From contig CAWGEX010000002.1 in NCBI GenBank assembly GCA_963821755.1, forward strand, positions 952,552-1,016,551: 64,000 nt of DNA. The letters are read 5' to 3'. This document shows, piece after piece, positions 52,920 through 61,991 of the stretch. Numbering within the stretch: position 1 is the stretch's first letter; the number at the start of each line of letters is the position of its first letter. The DNA comes from Bog-473 sp963821755. GTDB taxonomy: Bacteria > Actinomycetota > Acidimicrobiia > Acidimicrobiales > RAAP-2. The notes below the pieces were generated by a model. That model made no database searches. It saw only the letters and a list, made by a program, of their open reading frames with translations, and had not been told where the DNA came from. The position numbers were made by a program, and so were the translations under genes.

Positions 52920-54308
52920 CTACGACGAAGAGACCAACTTCTGGGGAGGCGTCGAGATCTTCCCCGTGTAGGTCACGATCGCACCCGATCCCACATTGGT
53001 CGTCTCTATCGGCCCCACGGCCGAGCCACCGATCCAGCTACCGGTCGGGGTGACCGACGGCGGAGCGGTCGTGCTGAGCTTGACCACCTCGGCCCCCTGG
53101 TAGCCGTAGTGCACACTGCTCGTATAGGAGAGCGGCACGTAGCCCGGAGTCACGAAGCTCTTGGCTGAATTGGCGATGGCCGACTGCAAGGAGGCCCGGG
53201 TGGGATTCTTCCCGGCGGCCTGAAGCGCCTGGATGAAGGTGTACCCCAGGGCGATGCCGTACTGGGTGTTGCCGTCCAATCCGGACTTGGCGTAGAGGCT
53301 CGGCGCGTACTTGGACAGGATCTTCTTCTCGACCTGCACCCAGGAGTTGGAGACGTCATTCTCCGGGGCGAAGTAGGAATCGGTGATGACCCCGTTCAAG
53401 AGCCCACCGGCGGCCGCCGCCTGTGATGCGCTCCCACCACCCTTGGTGGTGAACGACTCCAGCAGCGGTCCGACGGTCGGGGTGTCCGCACCCACATTTG
53501 AAATGACGTACTGCGGGCTGTACCCGATGGCCGCGGCCGGCAGCATCGCCAGGGCCGTGGCGGCCGGGATGGTGGCCATGGCCACCACCTGCGCGCCCGA
53601 CGCCTTCAAGGCCGCCACCTGGTTGGACAGGGGGCCAGCCAGCGTCGAGGCGTCATAGGTCTGGCGCGACACCACCGATGCGGCGGGGATCTCCATGTTC
53701 AGTCCCTTGATGAAGTCTTGGCCGAACTCGTCCCCCTGGGACAGGTACCCGACCTTCTCCCCGGCGAAGTGAGCCTTGATGTAGGCACCGAGGATCTTGC
53801 CCTCGACCGTGTACGGCGGTTGCCACCCGCTGCTCTCGGGAAATTTCGAACTGCTCCAGCAATTGCAGCCCGACTCGATGAACATCTGCGGGACCTTCTG
53901 GCTGTTCAGGAAGCTCTGCACCGCCGACTGCGTGGGCGTCCCGAGGGAGCCGACATCGGCGAAGATGTTGTCCTGAAGTACGAGCTGCCTGGTCAGCGTG
54001 GCGGTGTTCGCCGGGTTGTAGCCGTCATCGAGGTAGGTGTAATTGATCTTGCGCCCATTCACACCGCCGTTGGCATTGGCCCAGGCGAAGATGGCGTTCA
54101 TGGCCGGCGCAATTTCGTCGTAGCCCGGGGCGGCCGGACCGGTCAGTGGAACGGTCGCCCCAATGGTGACGCTCGAGGACGTCACTCCGGGCGTCGACTG
54201 GGCGCTGGCGGAGGTCGACACCACGGTCGTCACCAACGTGACACCCATGGCCCCGGCCCCGAGCAGGCGCGCCCATCGTCCCTTTGTTCGGTGATTGCTC
54301 TGTCTCAT
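52920..54308 (-). CDS. ABC transporter substrate-binding protein (Leu/Ile/Val-binding type)
   Basis: A 462-residue exported binding protein. The signal peptide (GRWARLLGAGAMGVTLVTTVV, cleavage near ASAQS) precedes VTIGATVPLTGPAAPGYDEI and GGVNGRKINYTYLDDGYNP, the type I periplasmic-binding fold. A CNCWSS segment near 150 may be a disulfide. ATG 54308 follows AAAGGAGCAGTG; the upstream frame is not coding. It is the last gene of the second liv-type operon, and a strong hairpin follows. Confidence 0.9.
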   Translation of the reverse strand: MRQSNHRTKGRWARLLGAGAMGVTLVTTVVSTSASAQSTPGVTSSSVTIGATVPLTGPAAPGYDEIAPAMNAIFAWANANGGVNGRKINYTYLDDGYNPANTATLTRQLVLQDNIFADVGSLGTPTQSAVQSFLNSQKVPQMFIESGCNCWSSSKFPESSGWQPPYTVEGKILGAYIKAHFAGEKVGYLSQGDEFGQDFIKGLNMEIPAASVVSRQTYDASTLAGPLSNQVAALKASGAQVVAMATIPAATALAMLPAAAIGYSPQYVISNVGADTPTVGPLLESFTTKGGGSASQAAAAGGLLNGVITDSYFAPENDVSNSWVQVEKKILSKYAPSLYAKSGLDGNTQYGIALGYTFIQALQAAGKNPTRASLQSAIANSAKSFVTPGYVPLSYTSSVHYGYQGAEVVKLSTTAPPSVTPTGSWIGGSAVGPIETTNVGSGAIVTYTGKISTPPQKLVSSS

Positions 54309-54358
54309 CACTGCTCCTTTGCTCATGGTGAACTTCTCTGACATACCCATCACTTGCC

Positions 54359-55390
54359 TCACTGCGGTTCTGAGGAATTGCCGTCCAGGACGTTCGAAAT
54401 CGGCGGGCTCGCACGGCGAGGGCGTAACCAGTGGCCCGAAACATACCGCCACCCGCGCTGGAGGCCGCCTTGGATGCCGGTGGGAGCGGCCATCATCACC
54501 ACGATGAGGACGACACCGAAGATGATGGTGGCGAGGTAGGCGTTGACCCCACTCCCGAGCTTGAAGTGACCCGAGAGCGAGGTCGACCACTGCGGGAGGT
54601 AGACCAACAGCACCGCACCCCACCACATGCCCATGAGGGTGCCGGTCCCGCCCAGCACCATGGCGGCCAACAATTGAATCGAAAGGGTCAGCGGGAATTC
54701 CCCCGTGTTCACCACCCCGGTGGAGAGCCCCAAGAAGGCGCCGGCCAAACCGGCACAACCGGCGCTGATGACGAAGGCCGTCACCTTGGTCCGCGCCACG
54801 TGGATGCCGGCCAGAGATGCCGCGATCTCATCGTCCCTCACGGCGCGAAAGGAGCGACCGAAACGACTGCTGAGCAGATTGGCCAGCAGCACCAGGGTCA
54901 GCAGGGCACCGCCGATTTCGATCCAGGCCAGCCATTGCTCGGGATTGATGGTTCCCGGCGCCGTCGGCACGATGGTGGTGAGACCCTGGTCGCCGCCGAA
55001 GACGCTGGTCCACTTGTCGGCGATGGGAGGGAGCGCCAGCGCCAGCAGCAAGGTCATCCCGGCCAGATAGGGACCCTTCAACCGGGTGGCGGGGATGGCG
55101 ATGGCCAGGCCCAACACCGCGGCCGCGCCGATGGCGGCCATCAGTTCGACGAAGAAGTTCAGCTGGGTATGGGTCATGAGGAGCGCCACGGTGTACGCCC
55201 CCACCGCCATGAAGGCCCCGTTGCCCAGCGAGATCTGCCCGTTGACGCCGGTGAGCAGGCTCAGGCCCGCCAGGGCGATGACGTACAGCGCTATTTCCCC
55301 GACCAAGAAGTCGTTGTACGGGCTCAACTGGATGGTGATGAGATACAGAATTCCCGCGCCGCACAGGGCGAACAGCCCGTGGCGGATCAA
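54359..55390 (-). CDS. livM: Branched-chain amino acid-type ABC permease (LivM-like)
   Basis: A LivM permease of at least 343 residues: LSLLTGVNGQISLGNGAFMAVGAYT and AIPATRLKGPYLAGMTLLLALALP are hallmarks, with about nine helices. The start is unclear. The listed frame begins at a TTG; upstream residues RRFRFPTQP look like genuine N-terminus and are in the same frame, but the only good start codon (ATG 55497, one base after the livH stop) is in another frame. One missing base near the CCCC at about 55420-55426 would join them. Confidence 0.87.
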   Translation of the reverse strand: MIRHGLFALCGAGILYLITIQLSPYNDFLVGEIALYVIALAGLSLLTGVNGQISLGNGAFMAVGAYTVALLMTHTQLNFFVELMAAIGAAAVLGLAIAIPATRLKGPYLAGMTLLLALALPPIADKWTSVFGGDQGLTTIVPTAPGTINPEQWLAWIEIGGALLTLVLLANLLSSRFGRSFRAVRDDEIAASLAGIHVARTKVTAFVISAGCAGLAGAFLGLSTGVVNTGEFPLTLSIQLLAAMVLGGTGTLMGMWWGAVLLVYLPQWSTSLSGHFKLGSGVNAYLATIIFGVVLIVVMMAAPTGIQGGLQRGWRYVSGHWLRPRRASPPISNVLDGNSSEPQ

Positions 55391-55498
55391 CGGTTGGGTG
55401 GGGAATCGGAAGCGGCGACTCGGGGCCCTGGGGCACGGGAGCCGCCCGCGGGCGGCGAGGCCCCGGACGACACGTCGGCGGGAACGACCTGCGTCATC

Positions 55499-56377
55499 TC
55501 ACACCCGCCGCGCCGGTGGCCGGGCGAAGATGCCCTCGGGCCGGGCCATCAGGGCGACGGTCAGGAGGACCAACGCCCCCAGCGGCTGCAGCCCCGAACC
55601 GAGGTACCCGCCGACATAGGAAATACACAGTCCCGTGATCAGCCCACCGATCAAGGCGCCGACGGGGCTCTCGAGGCCGCCGATCACGGCCGCGGTGAAG
55701 GCGTACACCAAGACGAGGTCCATGAAGTAGGGCCCGAAGGAACTCGTCGGCGCGACCAGGAGGCCGGACAGCGCACCGGCCACCCCGGCCAGGGCCCAAC
55801 CAAGGGTCAGCAGCACCCCGACGCGCACGCCGAGCAGCCTCGAGATCTCGGCGGCAAAGGCCGAGGCACGCATCCGAAGACCGAGCGACGTGGCCCGGAA
55901 CAGGACGAGGGTGGCACCCATGAGGAGGAGCACCGCCACCAGGATGAAGACGTCGAAATGCGAGAAGGCGATCTTGGTGTGCCCGATGGTCAGCCCGCTT
56001 TGCGAGTATCCAGCAGGAAAGCCGCGGCTGGAATTGCCGTAGATGGCCCCGGCCAGACCCTCGATCACGACCAGCAGGCCGATGGTCACGATCACCGGGT
56101 TGAGCTCGGACCGTCCTTGCAGCGGACGAATCAACACCCGCTCGACCAGCCCGCCGAACACGAACCCGAGAACCAGCACGGCCACGAAGGCCCACCAATA
56201 CCCGAGACCTTGGTTCAGGAGGCTCGACGCGATGAACGTGGTCAACATGGCCATGGCGCCTTGCGCGAAGTTGATGATCCTGGTTGCCCGGAAGACCAGC
56301 ACGAGGGCCAGGGCCAGCGACGCGAAGATCATCCCCTCGGTCAATCCGTTGAGCGTGATGTTGATGAAGAGGCTCAA
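55499..56377 (-). CDS. livH: Branched-chain amino acid-type ABC permease (LivH-like)
   Basis: A 292-residue LivH permease: LNGLTEGMIFASLALALVLVFRATRIINFAQGAMAML is the classic opening, and VYAFTAAVIGGLESPVGALIGGLITG the late signature. About eight helices. In the order livG, livF, livH, livM, substrate-binding protein. Separate from livM, unlike the first operon. Confidence 0.93.
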   Translation of the reverse strand: MSLFINITLNGLTEGMIFASLALALVLVFRATRIINFAQGAMAMLTTFIASSLLNQGLGYWWAFVAVLVLGFVFGGLVERVLIRPLQGRSELNPVIVTIGLLVVIEGLAGAIYGNSSRGFPAGYSQSGLTIGHTKIAFSHFDVFILVAVLLLMGATLVLFRATSLGLRMRASAFAAEISRLLGVRVGVLLTLGWALAGVAGALSGLLVAPTSSFGPYFMDLVLVYAFTAAVIGGLESPVGALIGGLITGLCISYVGGYLGSGLQPLGALVLLTVALMARPEGIFARPPARRV

Positions 56378-56386
56378 TTCGGCTCC

Positions 56387-57094
56387 CTAGAAACCCAAAT
56401 AGTGATGACGCAGGCCGCTGTCGGCGGCAACGACCTCGGCCGAGTCGGACACCACCACCTCGCCGAGGTTGAGCACCACCGCATGGTGCGAGACCGAGAG
56501 TGCGCTGCGTGCGTTCTGCTCGACCAGCACCACGGTCATCTCCGTCCCGACGGTGTGGTCGCGCAGGAGCGCCATCAGCTGCGCGGTCACGAGCGGCGCC
56601 AAGCCCAACGAAGGCTCATCGAGCAGGAGCAGCCGCGGCCGCGAGATCAGGGCGCGGCCAAGGACCAGCATCTGGCGCTCACCGCCCGACAGCGTCGATG
56701 CATGACGGCGATGAAGGCCGCTGAGCTGGGGAAAGAGCTCGTAGGTCGCCTCGATGGCGGCCTGACGTTCACGGTGCCTCATGCACCAGAGGGTGGCCAG
56801 CCGGAGGTTCTCCTCCACGGTCAGCTCCTCGATGATGCCGCGGCCTTCGGGAACGTGCGCCACGCCGCGGCGGGCGATGATCTCTACGGGTCGCCCCAGG
56901 AGCTCCTCGCCGTCGAAGCGGACCGATCCCGATCGCGTGCCGACCAGGCCACTGATGGTGCGGAGCAGTGTCGTCTTGCCCGCTCCGTTGGCCCCGAGGA
57001 CCGCAGTGATGGCACCCGGGCGGGCGGAAAACGTCACCGAGGTGAGCGCGTTCACCGCCCCGTAGGAGACGCTCAGGTCCTTGACGTCAAGCAT
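56387..57094 (-). CDS. livF: Branched-chain amino acid-type ABC ATPase (LivF-like)
   Basis: A 235-residue ABC ATPase. Walker A GANGAGKTT (34-42), LPEGRGIIEELTVEENL-type segment (VPEGRG), signature LSGGERQMLVLGRAL, Walker B LLLLDEPSLGLAP. It overlaps livG by 8 bases. Confidence 0.92.
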   Translation of the reverse strand: MLDVKDLSVSYGAVNALTSVTFSARPGAITAVLGANGAGKTTLLRTISGLVGTRSGSVRFDGEELLGRPVEIIARRGVAHVPEGRGIIEELTVEENLRLATLWCMRHRERQAAIEATYELFPQLSGLHRRHASTLSGGERQMLVLGRALISRPRLLLLDEPSLGLAPLVTAQLMALLRDHTVGTEMTVVLVEQNARSALSVSHHAVVLNLGEVVVSDSAEVVAADSGLRHHYLGF

Positions 57095-57929
57095 CGCCGG
57101 ACTCCGGGGCGTCGACCGACGAATCGTGGATCTCGTCGCCGAGGTACGCCGTGGTCACCTCGCTGTTGGACCGAACCACCTCCGGCGTGCCATCGGCGAT
57201 CACCCGACCGAAGTTCAATACCACCAGCCGATCGCACACCGACATGACCAGGTCCATATGGTGCTCGACGACCAGGACACCCATCCGATCGCTCAGACTC
57301 CGGATGAGCGTCGCCAGGTCATCGATCTCAGCGTTGGAGAGCCCGCTGGCCGGCTCATCGAGCAGGAGCAGGCTCGGCTCCGAGATCAGCACCCGGGCCA
57401 TCGCCGTGCGCTTTTGAATGGCGTAGGGAAGAACGGCGGGGTGATGGTGGGCGTAGCCCCCCACGCCGAGCTCGTCGAGCAGCTCCCGAGCACGGGCCGC
57501 GGCCCGTTGCTCCTCCCGACTGGAGCGCCACAGGCCGAGGAAGGCGGATCCGATGTCCGCCCGCAACCCAGCTTGGGCGCCCGCCATCACGTTCTCCAAC
57601 ACCGTCAGCCCGGCAAAGAGGCCGACGCCCTGCAGCGTCCGGGCGATCCCGAGCTTGGTCAGACCGTGCGGGTGCACATGCCGCAGTGACGCCCCGTCGT
57701 AGGTGACCACTCCCGAGTCGGCCCGTACGAAGCCGGAGATGACATTGAAGAGCGTGGTCTTCCCGGCTCCATTCGGCCCGATCACGCCGACGATCTCCCC
57801 CTGATCGGCCGACATGGAGACCTGGTCCAGAGCCAGCAGACCCCCGAAACCCACACTCAACTCGGCGACCCGGAGTGTCTTGCCACCACGCTCGGAGCCA
57901 GCGCGTGGAGCGGACTCAACTGAGGTCAT
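57087..57929 (-). CDS. livG: Branched-chain amino acid-type ABC ATPase (LivG-like)
   Basis: A 280-residue ABC ATPase. Walker A GPNGAGKTT (51-59), IARTLQGVGLFAGLTVLENV, a degenerate signature LPYAIQKRTAMARVL, and Walker B SLLLLDEPASGLSNAEI. First gene of the second liv operon, with a long leader region upstream. ATG at 57929. Confidence 0.92.
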   Translation of the reverse strand: MTSVESAPRAGSERGGKTLRVAELSVGFGGLLALDQVSMSADQGEIVGVIGPNGAGKTTLFNVISGFVRADSGVVTYDGASLRHVHPHGLTKLGIARTLQGVGLFAGLTVLENVMAGAQAGLRADIGSAFLGLWRSSREEQRAAARARELLDELGVGGYAHHHPAVLPYAIQKRTAMARVLISEPSLLLLDEPASGLSNAEIDDLATLIRSLSDRMGVLVVEHHMDLVMSVCDRLVVLNFGRVIADGTPEVVRSNSEVTTAYLGDEIHDSSVDAPESGDA

Positions 57930-58656
57930 CTAAGTCCCGAGGACCAAAAGGGATCTACGGCCAAAATGGCACACCCGTTCAGCGGCAATTCCCAACCACC
58001 CCCTTGCGGCACATCGAACATTACCGACATTGCAACTCAATTGCATTGGGTTCGTCATGGACTCGACTCGCCGGTACCGACCATTGGTTGATAATGGCGG
58101 TTAGAGCGGGCCCGCTTTCTGGTTTCTGGTAACAACGGACGACTCAACGCTCAAGAACTAGCGGTGGAAGCCGCACGAACATTCGTTGGGCTGGCCGGCG
58201 CAGGCGATGTGATCCCATCTCGTTTTGTCGGAAGCACCGAATGAAAGGCCTCGGAACCTGGATCGCCAGGGAATAGCGGCACGACTCGCTTCAGCTCTTC
58301 GATTGGTTCCTCGCCCTCCGGTACACCCGCACCGCGTACGACTCCATCAGCACCTAGCGGAACTCCGGCTCTTCAAGGATTAGTTCTGTTCGCGAAAGTT
58401 GCCTGGTACATACCGGCACATATGGGCCTGTGGATAACTAAAACGAAATGAGATGATTGATCGGTGCCCGAGTCAGATAGACGAGAGTCGACGCGCCAGC
58501 GACCGAGGAGTCCAGCCGCTACCGCTTTCTCCAGGGCGAAGACTCGTTCCCTTAATCGCTCAACGACAGTGCACCCATCGGACACCGCCGAATACAGCCA
58601 TTGGAGTGGTGGCGTTCATCCGACCGTTCGTCGTTAGCGCTGCGCCTATTCGTCGT
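57930..58656. other. 727-bp region without a supported gene
   Basis: Lies between livG and the secreted GH-like gene. GC is lower than in the flanks in places. It probably holds the livG promoter; a weak inverted repeat (TGCAA, 5-base centre, TTGCA) at 58031-58045 could be an operator. A plus-strand frame ending near 58350 reads DWFLALRYTRTAYDSI, which looks like a coding scrap but has no start and no clear family. No tRNA or CRISPR structure seen. Confidence 0.5.
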
Positions 58657-59868
58657 TCACCCCTTCGATCTTCCTGGACGACCACCCTCTGCTGCGATCA
58701 GCTTGAAGGCAATGTATGAGGCCTTGGTCTGATAGTTCGAGTTCAAGAGACCGTTTCCGAATCCGTCGTCGAAGGCCGTCTTGTCGTTCGTACCTGGGGA
58801 TGGTGCGTGGATCAGGTTTGGGTCGACAGTGAATGTCCAGTTGATGCCGACCACATTGTCGTCGTGTGCAAGTGCTCTGAACGTGTCGGTCAAAAAACGC
58901 GCCTGGCCGGCCTCGCCGCCTTGGTATCCATCTCCCAGTTCCTCGGTGTAGACAGGCGATGCCTGGAGGACCGGTGTCGATGGGTAGCCGACTTCGGTCA
59001 CCCATACTGGTATGGGCCTCCCTCCGTTGCACGCCTGAATGGCTCGCTCCGACGCGTCAACGATTTGGGGCGACCACACCGGACCGAAGTCGCCGACGTG
59101 GAGGTCGAGGATATCGAGCGAGTTGCACCAAGAGGGGTCGGAGTACAGCGCAGTGGCGAACGCTATGGCCTTCGCGTCGCGGGCGGCCTGGGGCGCAAGG
59201 CTCTGAGTGAGAGCGGGTGTGGTGGCCTCAGTACCGCCATTGAGCACCTTGATGGCGGGATCTGCGGCGTGCGCTGCTTGATAAACGACACTTTGAAAGT
59301 GTGCATACGACGCCGCATCGCCACCAACCCAGTTCCTGTTGAAGTCCTGAGGTTCGTTGCGCACAATGAGGTAGTGGAGACCCTCAGGAGCCGCGTGATC
59401 CACCAGCGCCGTCACGTATTGCCTCACCGAGGCGCAGCTCGCAGACGGAGCATCGCAGTCTGACGGCGGTGCGTTGGAGTTCCCTCCGAGAGCGTCCCAC
59501 ATTGGCTCCTTCCCCAACTCGAAGAGGACGGTCAGTCCGTCGGCCTTGGCCAAAGAGAAGAGTTGGTCGATCTCGGAGAGGTTGTAGTGACCCGGCGACG
59601 GTTCCTCCGTAGCCCAGTTGCCGCCGGTGCGTACGGCCGACGCACCGGCGCGCTGAACCAACTGGAGAACCTGGGGTACTCGCGCAAGACCGATGGTCGG
59701 GTTGGCGGGGTTGACATCGAGGCCGTATGTGACGGCCGCGTCCTGAAGAACGGTGCGTTGCGCCCCCGGCGTCGAGATAGCGGAGGCGCTCGCCTGGTCT
59801 GAGTGGGTTGCTGCGCAGGCGCAAGAGAGGGCCGCCACCAGCGCTAGGCCGAGTAATCGCCCAGGCAC
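58657..59868 (-). CDS. Secreted clan GH-A-like glycoside hydrolase
   Basis: A 403-residue exported protein. The N-terminus is a short signal peptide (RLLGLALVAALSCACA). The mature part has the (beta/alpha)8 pattern of clan GH-A: RTGGNWATEEPSPGHYN early, the proton-donor motif LIVRNEPQDFNRNWVGGD (Asn-Glu-Pro), and the nucleophile strand VWVTEVGYPS, followed by GINWTF. This resembles GH39/GH5-type or cell-wall glucanase-like proteins; the substrate is unknown. Start GTG 59868. Confidence 0.72.
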   Translation of the reverse strand: MPGRLLGLALVAALSCACAATHSDQASASAISTPGAQRTVLQDAAVTYGLDVNPANPTIGLARVPQVLQLVQRAGASAVRTGGNWATEEPSPGHYNLSEIDQLFSLAKADGLTVLFELGKEPMWDALGGNSNAPPSDCDAPSASCASVRQYVTALVDHAAPEGLHYLIVRNEPQDFNRNWVGGDAASYAHFQSVVYQAAHAADPAIKVLNGGTEATTPALTQSLAPQAARDAKAIAFATALYSDPSWCNSLDILDLHVGDFGPVWSPQIVDASERAIQACNGGRPIPVWVTEVGYPSTPVLQASPVYTEELGDGYQGGEAGQARFLTDTFRALAHDDNVVGINWTFTVDPNLIHAPSPGTNDKTAFDDGFGNGLLNSNYQTKASYIAFKLIAAEGGRPGRSKG

Positions 59869-59983
59869 GGCTATGTCTTTCCGTCCACCAGTGCGATTCC
59901 AGTCATGTGCGACCTTTCGTTATCGGGAAGCGTCCGTTCCACGTCATGCCACCATTCCCGCCCCAAATGCATCTTGGCACCGA

Positions 59984-60025
59984 GATATGCGGAAACTATG
60001 AGCGGATATGCGGAAAGTATGAGCG
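59984..60025. repeat. Tandem 21-bp direct repeat
   Basis: Two copies of a unit beginning GATATGCGGAAA and ending TATGAGCG (59984-60004, 60005-60025), differing at one base. It lies upstream of the aldo/keto reductase and in front of the GH-like gene start. Function unknown; possible regulator-binding or mobile-element end. Confidence 0.85.
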
Positions 60026-60092
60026 CCCCAGCTTCCGTGATCCGCGCCGGGCTGCACCCGTCGCGACCCCTTTGGCCACGGGTATCCCACTT

Positions 60093-60113
60093 CGCCGGGA
60101 CGGGGTGCCACCA
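60093..60113. repeat. Dispersed 21-bp repeat, copy 1
   Basis: Identical over 21 bases (starts CGCCGGGACG, ends GGTGCCACCA) to 62557-62577 in the same orientation, 2.5 kb away. Both copies lie in gene-poor DNA on either side of the aldo/keto reductase, methyltransferase and DUF1810 genes. Probably part of an older dispersed element. Confidence 0.75.
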
Positions 60114-60295
60114 TGCGGCACATCGGGGACAGTCGGGACTGGACTGCGACAGGGTGGATTCCAGAGCAGGCTCTAAACCGGCCCTTAGGGTCACGTAGAC
60201 AACCGATGGAGATCCGCCTGCCGAATCGGGGTCAATTCGGCCCCTATCGTGACGAGGGCTGGATCCCGAGCGAAAATGAAAGGAAGGTGGGCCAG

Positions 60296-61173
60296 ATGGA
60301 AACCATCACGCTCAACAATGGGGTTGAGATACCAGCGCTCGGTTTCGGCGTCTTCCAGACGCCACCTGACGAGACTCGCGATGCTGTGCGGGCTGCTCTC
60401 GAATGCGGCTACCGGCACATCGACACCGCCGCGGCCTATGGCAACGAGCGCCAGGTAGGCGAGGCGGTGCACGGCTCGGACTTGGTCCGGTCGGAGGTCT
60501 TCTTGGAGACCAAAGTGTGGATCAGCGATTACGGATACTCCGATACGCTGCACGCCTTCGAGAAAAGCGCCCGCAAGCTCGGCGTTGAACAGATCGACCT
60601 CCTGATCCTCCATCAGGCGCTGCCCACGGCATTCGACCGGACCCTGGAGGCCTACCGTGCCCTGGAGGCGCTTCTGGCTGACGGCAAGGTTTGCTCGATT
60701 GGGGTCAGCAACTTCATGGTCGAGCACCTCGCGTCCCTCTAGACCGGGCGAACGTTGTACCGGCGGTCAACCAAATCGAATGTCACCCGTACTTCGCTCA
60801 ACAGGAAGTACAGAACTTTGGTGCCGAACACGGCATAGTCACGCAGGCGTGGTCACCCATCGGCGGTATCACCTTCTACCGCGACGGCAATCACACCAGC
60901 ACTCTCGCAGATCCGGTCATTGGGAACGTCGCCTCGGCGCACGGGAAGAGCCCCGCTCAGACAATGTTGCGTTGGGGTCTGCAACACGGGCGCTCGGTCA
61001 TTCCGAAGTCCACCAAGCCCAACCGCGTCGCGGAGAACTTCGAAGTCTTTAGCTTCGAGTTGTCGGATGACGAGATGACCGCGATCGACGCCTTAGACAC
61101 GGGTCGCCGTGGCGGACCCGAGCCGGATGCGGTCACCCTCGAGACATTTGGACGCGAAATACCGGAAGCCTGA
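60296..61173 (+). pseudogene. Aldo/keto reductase, frameshifted
   Basis: An AKR of the 2,5-diketogluconate/morphine-reductase-like type. From ATG 60296: catalytic tetrad D43 and Y48 (HIDTAAAYGNE), K73 (ETKVWIS) and H106 (LLILHQALP), with VCSIGVSNFMVEHLASL then a TAG at 60740. The continuation ANVVPAVNQIECHPYFAQ, WSPIGG and SVIPKSTKPNRVAENF is in another frame to 61173. One missing base in the CCCTCTAG stretch (about 60734-60741) explains it; restored length about 292 residues. All catalytic residues lie before the break, but the cofactor-binding C-terminal part would be lost if it is real. Confidence 0.85.
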
Positions 61174-61315
61174 GGCTGTCTGGCAGTCGGCTGTCAGGAC
61201 CTCAACGCAGGTCGGGCCTTCCAAGAAGAGCCTGGACCGTGCCGGCGTCCCTGCCCCATACGTCGGGTGGGATACGCCGCTAGCGATCAGGCGGGATCAG
61301 GTGTAAAGAGCAAAC

Positions 61316-61888
61316 ATGAATCAGTCCCACATCGACTTCTTGTCGAGCCCGCAATGGACGCAGATGCTCGAAGAGGACCTGTTGCCCTGGCTCGATGCGG
61401 CTGGTGATCTCGGTGACGATGTGCTCGAGATCGGTCCCGGACCAGGGCTTACGACTGATCTTCTCCGCACCCGTATCGCCCATCTCACCGTCGTGGAGAT
61501 CGATCCTGCGCTGGCTGGGCCGCTTAAGATGCGCCTCGACGGAACGAATGTCGACGTAATCGAAGGTGACGCCGCCACCTGTGGGTTCGACTCGAACAGA
61601 TTCTCAGCAGTGACTTGCTTCTCGGTGCTCCATCACATGCCATCACCGGCTCACCAGGACGATGTGTTCGCCGAGTTAGGCCGTGTGCTCGCCCCTGGTG
61701 GCCTGTTCGTGGGTACCGATTCACTGGACAACGAAGGGACCCGTGGCGGCCACGTGGACGACACCTTCACACCAGTTGACCCGGACACGTTGGGAAACCG
61801 GTTGGAGAGAGCTGGACTCACGCTGACCAACCTCGACCAGGGCGAGTACCAGTTCCGCTTCGTGGCAACGAACGGAGTGGGCAGCTAA
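61316..61888 (+). CDS. SAM-dependent methyltransferase (class I)
   Basis: A 190-residue Rossmann methyltransferase. Motif I is DDVLEIGPGPGLTTDLL (36-50), the acidic end of beta-2 is VVEIDPALAG, and FSAVTCFSVLHHMPSP plus ELGRVLAPGGLFVGTDS are motifs IV/V-like. Small-molecule class; the acceptor is unknown. ATG 61316, about 140 bases after the aldo/keto reductase. Confidence 0.85.
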   Translation: MNQSHIDFLSSPQWTQMLEEDLLPWLDAAGDLGDDVLEIGPGPGLTTDLLRTRIAHLTVVEIDPALAGPLKMRLDGTNVDVIEGDAATCGFDSNRFSAVTCFSVLHHMPSPAHQDDVFAELGRVLAPGGLFVGTDSLDNEGTRGGHVDDTFTPVDPDTLGNRLERAGLTLTNLDQGEYQFRFVATNGVGS

Positions 61889-61991
61889 CGAACAGGACGG
61901 TTTGCGCCGATCATCCGCTCTCCATTCATATTCGGAGACCCTGCCGCCCTAGCCACGTTCGCCGGGCCGAGGGCAGACGATCGCCCATCGG

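Larger units (their letters stand above)
59869..60295. other. Repeat-containing intergenic region
   Basis: About 430 bases with two repeats listed separately. A minus-strand open frame (59871-60194) reads GLEPALESTLSQSSPDCPRC and AAWWHPVPAKWD, with no start context or family match that I trust; it looks like debris of a repeated or mobile sequence. AAAGGAAGG at 60280-60286 is the likely ribosome site for the next gene. Confidence 0.5.

Noticed and set aside
54431..57247. 938-codon plus-strand open frame
   Set aside because: Antisense to livM, livH, livF and livG, which have clear motifs on the minus strand.
59871..60194. 107-codon minus-strand open frame
   Set aside because: No start context, no recognisable domain, contains repeats; more likely element debris.
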